A DNA stretch of 64,000 bases from Streptomyces odontomachi (GTDB lineage Bacteria; Actinomycetota; Actinomycetes; Streptomycetales; Streptomycetaceae), in assembly GCF_024435355.1 (NCBI RefSeq), contig NZ_JAMJWG010000012.1, positions 124,001 to 188,000 on the forward strand. The letters are read 5' to 3'. Positions 61,981 to 64,000 of this stretch are shown here, in pieces (positions within the stretch are counted from its first letter, which is position 1; every line of letters starts with the position of its first letter). Both the position numbers and the translations under genes were made by a program. The notes beneath the pieces were generated by a model. That model was not told where the DNA came from. It saw only the letters and a program-made list of their open reading frames with translations, and ran no database searches.

Positions 61981-62253
61981 GCCCACCGCCGCCCTTCCGA
62001 GGTTGGCGCTGTGCGCCCTTACCGTCTCCCCGTCCGTCTCCGCGCTCTCGGCATCCTGCATTCCCCCGCCCGCCTTCCTGCCTCGTCCCCCGCGGACGCG
62101 CCCTGAGGCCCTCCGCAAGGGTGTCCCCGCTCAGTAGAACGTCCGGTCCGACCGGCGGGTTCCCGGTCCGCGAGGGCACCTCCTGTCCGACCGCGGCCGG
62201 GGGCGGGGGAGGATACAGTCACGGCCAGGCCACTAAGGGGACGGGAGAGGGTC

Positions 62254-62886
62254 ATTACCGGCAACGGGCAGACGAGCTGGGCGTTCGCCGACGCCTTTGT
62301 CGCCGAGGACGACGCGCTGCGCTGGGCCCGCGACCGGGCCCGGGACGCGGGGCTGCGCCCGGTGTCACCCAGCACGGGCGCCGCGTTGCGCCTGCTCGCC
62401 GCCGCGGCGGACGCGAAGGCGGTCGCCGAGATCGGCACCGGCACCGGCGTCTCCGGAATCCATCTGCTGCACGGCATGCGTGCGGACGGCGTCCTGACGA
62501 CGGTCGACCCCGAGCCGGAGCGCCAGCAGTTCGCCCGGCAGGCCTTCCGTGCCGCGGGCTTCGCGAGCAATCGCGCACGGTTCATCCCGGGCCGCGCCCT
62601 GGACGTGCTGCCGAGGCTCGCGGACAGCGGCTACGACCTCGTCTTCTGCGACGGCGACCGGATGGAGTGCCTGGACTATCTGGACGAATCGTTGCGGCTG
62701 TTGCGGCCAGGTGGGCTGGTCTGCTTCGAGGGGATCTTCGCGGGCGGCCGCACGGTCGACTCGGGGCCGCAGCCCGCAGAGGTGGTGCGGCTGCGGGAGC
62801 TGGTGCGGGCGGTCAGGGAGAGCACCGAGCTGGTGACCTCGCTGTTGCCGATGGGGGACGGACTGCTCTGCGCGGTCAAGCGCTGA
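62254..62886 (+). CDS. SAM-dependent O-methyltransferase, probable ATT start
   Basis: A 210-residue class I methyltransferase of the catechol-O-methyltransferase-like group. It has the SAM motif AEIGTGTGVSGIHLL, acidic VDPEPE, metal/substrate region FCDGDRMECLDYL and RPGGLVCFE. Homologous sequence begins at TGNGQTSWAFADAF, right after ATT 62254, with GGGAGAGG just upstream. No in-frame ATG, GTG or TTG lies upstream of GTG 62362, which would delete about 36 conserved residues. A non-standard ATT start is therefore likely. It is divergent from the sigma gene, as Rv1220c is from sigE. Confidence 0.85.
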   Translation: MTGNGQTSWAFADAFVAEDDALRWARDRARDAGLRPVSPSTGAALRLLAAAADAKAVAEIGTGTGVSGIHLLHGMRADGVLTTVDPEPERQQFARQAFRAAGFASNRARFIPGRALDVLPRLADSGYDLVFCDGDRMECLDYLDESLRLLRPGGLVCFEGIFAGGRTVDSGPQPAEVVRLRELVRAVRESTELVTSLLPMGDGLLCAVKR

Positions 62887-62939
62887 TCACACGGCTACCC
62901 GAGGGCCCTGCCCTGCCGGAGGTGGCTCCCGTTGACACC

Positions 62940-62970
62940 AGTGCCCCGGTGCGCGCGGCACCGGGGCACT
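62940..62970. terminator. bidirectional hairpin terminator
   Basis: AGTGCCCCGGTGC (62940-62952) pairs with GCACCGGGGCACT (62958-62970), a perfect 13-bp stem between the convergent methyltransferase and DUF3117 genes. Confidence 0.82.
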
Positions 62971-62993
62971 GGAGGGTTCTCGGCCGCTCCGCG

Positions 62994-63161
62994 TCAGCCG
63001 ACGACCTTCTTTAGGGCGTCGCCCAAGGCGTCGGCCTCGTCCGGGGTCAACTCGACGACAAGCCGACCGCCGCCTTCGAGCGGAACGCGCATGACGATGC
63101 CCCGCCCCTCCTTGGTCACCTCGAGCGGGCCGTCGCCCGTCCGCGGCTTCATGGCCGCCAT
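62994..63161 (-). CDS. DUF3117 small protein
   Basis: A 55-residue protein, MAAMKPRTGDGPLEVTKEGR and onward, ending DALGDALKKVVG. It matches the highly conserved actinobacterial DUF3117 family of unknown function. The ATG at 63161 follows AAGGGG by 7 nt, and the gene is followed by a strong hairpin. Confidence 0.88.
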   Translation of the reverse strand: MAAMKPRTGDGPLEVTKEGRGIVMRVPLEGGGRLVVELTPDEADALGDALKKVVG

Positions 63162-63609
63162 GCTCGTTCCCCTTCCTGAAACCAGCTCATCTCAGCCGAC
63201 GGCCCCTAGCAGGGCGCGCACTGCCCGTCACGGACAGGCGTCACCGGCATCGAACACATTGCTTCCTGGCCATTATCCCGCATCGCAGGACCCGATGAAC
63301 AACATCGTTCGGCATCGCTTAGGCAACGCGCTTCCGCAAAACCACTCAATTCGGCGATGTGGTCGCAACGGATACCAGGAGCCCCGTTCCCGGTGCTTTT
63401 CGCACCGTCCGACCGCGGTGACACGCTTTGACGCAGGTCACATGTCGGCCCTGCGTCGCCGAAGGTGACCTGGGTCATGCTGTCCCGGGTAAGCCCCGGG
63501 TAAGCCCCTGGGTAGGGCCGGTAAAGGGCACGACACCCGTGCCGCCGTGGGACCACGCGTTCCTGGGGCCACCCCCCGCGGATCGATTCGATAGCTCGAA
63601 AGGACCGTC
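63162..63609. promoter_or_regulatory. region upstream of the enoyl-CoA hydratase gene with inverted and tandem repeats
   Basis: CAGGTCAC (63434-63441) and GTGACCTG (63465-63472) form an 8-bp inverted repeat. CCCGGGTAAGC is repeated at 63484-63494 and 63495-63505 with a degenerate third copy. These are candidate operators for a fatty-acid-type regulator; the rest is featureless. Confidence 0.4.
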
Positions 63610-64000
63610 ATGGCCGATTCTGTGCTGTACGAGGTGAACGATTCTCTCGCCACCATCACGCTGAACCGCCCCCGTGCGATGAACGCGATGGACATCGAGG
63701 CCAAGAACGCGCTGCGCGACGCGGTCGAGGCGGCGGCGGCCGACGAGGCGGTGCGTGCGGTGCTGCTGACCGCGGCCGGGGATCGGGCGTTCTGCGTCGG
63801 CCAGGACCTCAAGGAGCACATCGGCCTGCTGGCAGCGGCGCGCGAGACCAGCGGCGGCGAGGCACGCGCGAGCGTCATGAACACGGTGCCCGAGCACTAC
63901 AACCCGATCGTGCGCGCCCTGGCCGGCATGCCGAAGCCGGTGGTGGCGGCCGTGAACGGGGTCGCGGCGGGCGCGGGCTTCGGCTTCGCCCTGGCCGCCG
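63610..64000 (+). CDS. enoyl-CoA hydratase/isomerase, N-terminal part (runs off window)
   Basis: The first 130 residues of a crotonase-family enzyme. The start is MADSVLYEVNDSLATITLNR; RAFCVGQDLKEH forms the first oxyanion/CoA loop, and KPVVAAVNGVAAGAGFGFAL the second, with the helix-capping AGAG. The family hydrates or isomerises enoyl-CoA esters; the long spacer between the two loops (ARETSGGEARASVM) resembles PaaG-type isomerases but does not prove it. The ATG has AAAGGA 7 nt upstream. The gene is cut by the right edge. Confidence 0.9.
   Translation, partial: MADSVLYEVNDSLATITLNRPRAMNAMDIEAKNALRDAVEAAAADEAVRAVLLTAAGDRAFCVGQDLKEHIGLLAAARETSGGEARASVMNTVPEHYNPIVRALAGMPKPVVAAVNGVAAGAGFGFALAA

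Larger units (their letters stand above)
61855..62253. other. divergent region between the sigma factor and O-methyltransferase genes
   Basis: A 399-bp region containing the candidate ECF promoter, a dispersed repeat (61950-61980) and presumably the methyltransferase promoter. Nothing else was recognised. Confidence 0.5.

Noticed and set aside
1..64000. tRNA, rRNA, CRISPR or insertion sequence
   Set aside because: No tRNA cloverleaf, spaced repeat array, transposase motif or terminal inverted repeats were seen by eye. A tRNA and covariance search would be needed to exclude small RNAs.

Overview
This is high-GC actinobacterial chromosome, almost certainly Streptomyces. Coding regions have very GC-rich third positions, GTG starts are common, and Streptomyces-type small proteins and hairpin repeats are present. 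Nearly all genes look like conserved core genes. No rRNA, tRNA, CRISPR array, transposase or prophage was recognised.

Layout. Positions 1-17 kb resemble the Mycobacterium tuberculosis Rv3197-Rv3204 block: an ABC1/AarF kinase-like protein, WhiB7/WblC with an attenuator-type leader, UvrD2 helicase, mycoredoxin, NudC, the AdnA/AdnB helicase-nuclease and an alkyltransferase-like protein. Positions 17-24 kb hold a very large pseudokinase-flippase membrane protein and a tandem pair of secreted S33 lipoprotein peptidases. Positions 24-39 kb continue the mycobacterial-like order (MoeZ, DUF3152 protein, TetR, DUF3107, ferritin-like protein, RhlE-type DEAD-box helicase). A three-gene polysaccharide cassette (PelF-like glycosyltransferase, membrane protein, NAD-dependent epimerase) is placed between MoeZ and the DUF3152 operon. 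Positions 39-46 kb carry hydrolases, NYN and PHP nuclease or phosphatase-type proteins and an MFS transporter. Positions 46-63 kb mirror the Rv1220c-Rv1239c region: CorA, an MgtE-N/CBS protein, DUF1003 protein, Mrp, TatB, HtrA, anti-sigma, ECF sigma factor and O-methyltransferase. A GH74 xyloglucanase gene with a perfect CebR operator has been placed between the anti-sigma gene and htrA. The window ends inside an enoyl-CoA hydratase gene.

How the genes work together. DNA repair (UvrD2, AdnAB, alkyltransferase-like protein), redox and NAD metabolism (mycoredoxin, NudC, MoeZ), envelope stress (sigma factor, anti-sigma, HtrA, TatB) and Mg2+/metal transport (CorA, MgtE-N/CBS) dominate. The least conventional material is regulatory or positional: the long wblC leader, a 15-codon leader peptide overlapping the epimerase start, a structured leader upstream of corA, palindromes of the TTGTACA type, six or more genes that look leaderless, a probable ATT start codon, and dispersed 31-nt repeats. 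I did not find a convincing wholly new multi-gene system. The PelF-like cassette and the corA leader are the best candidates for follow-up.
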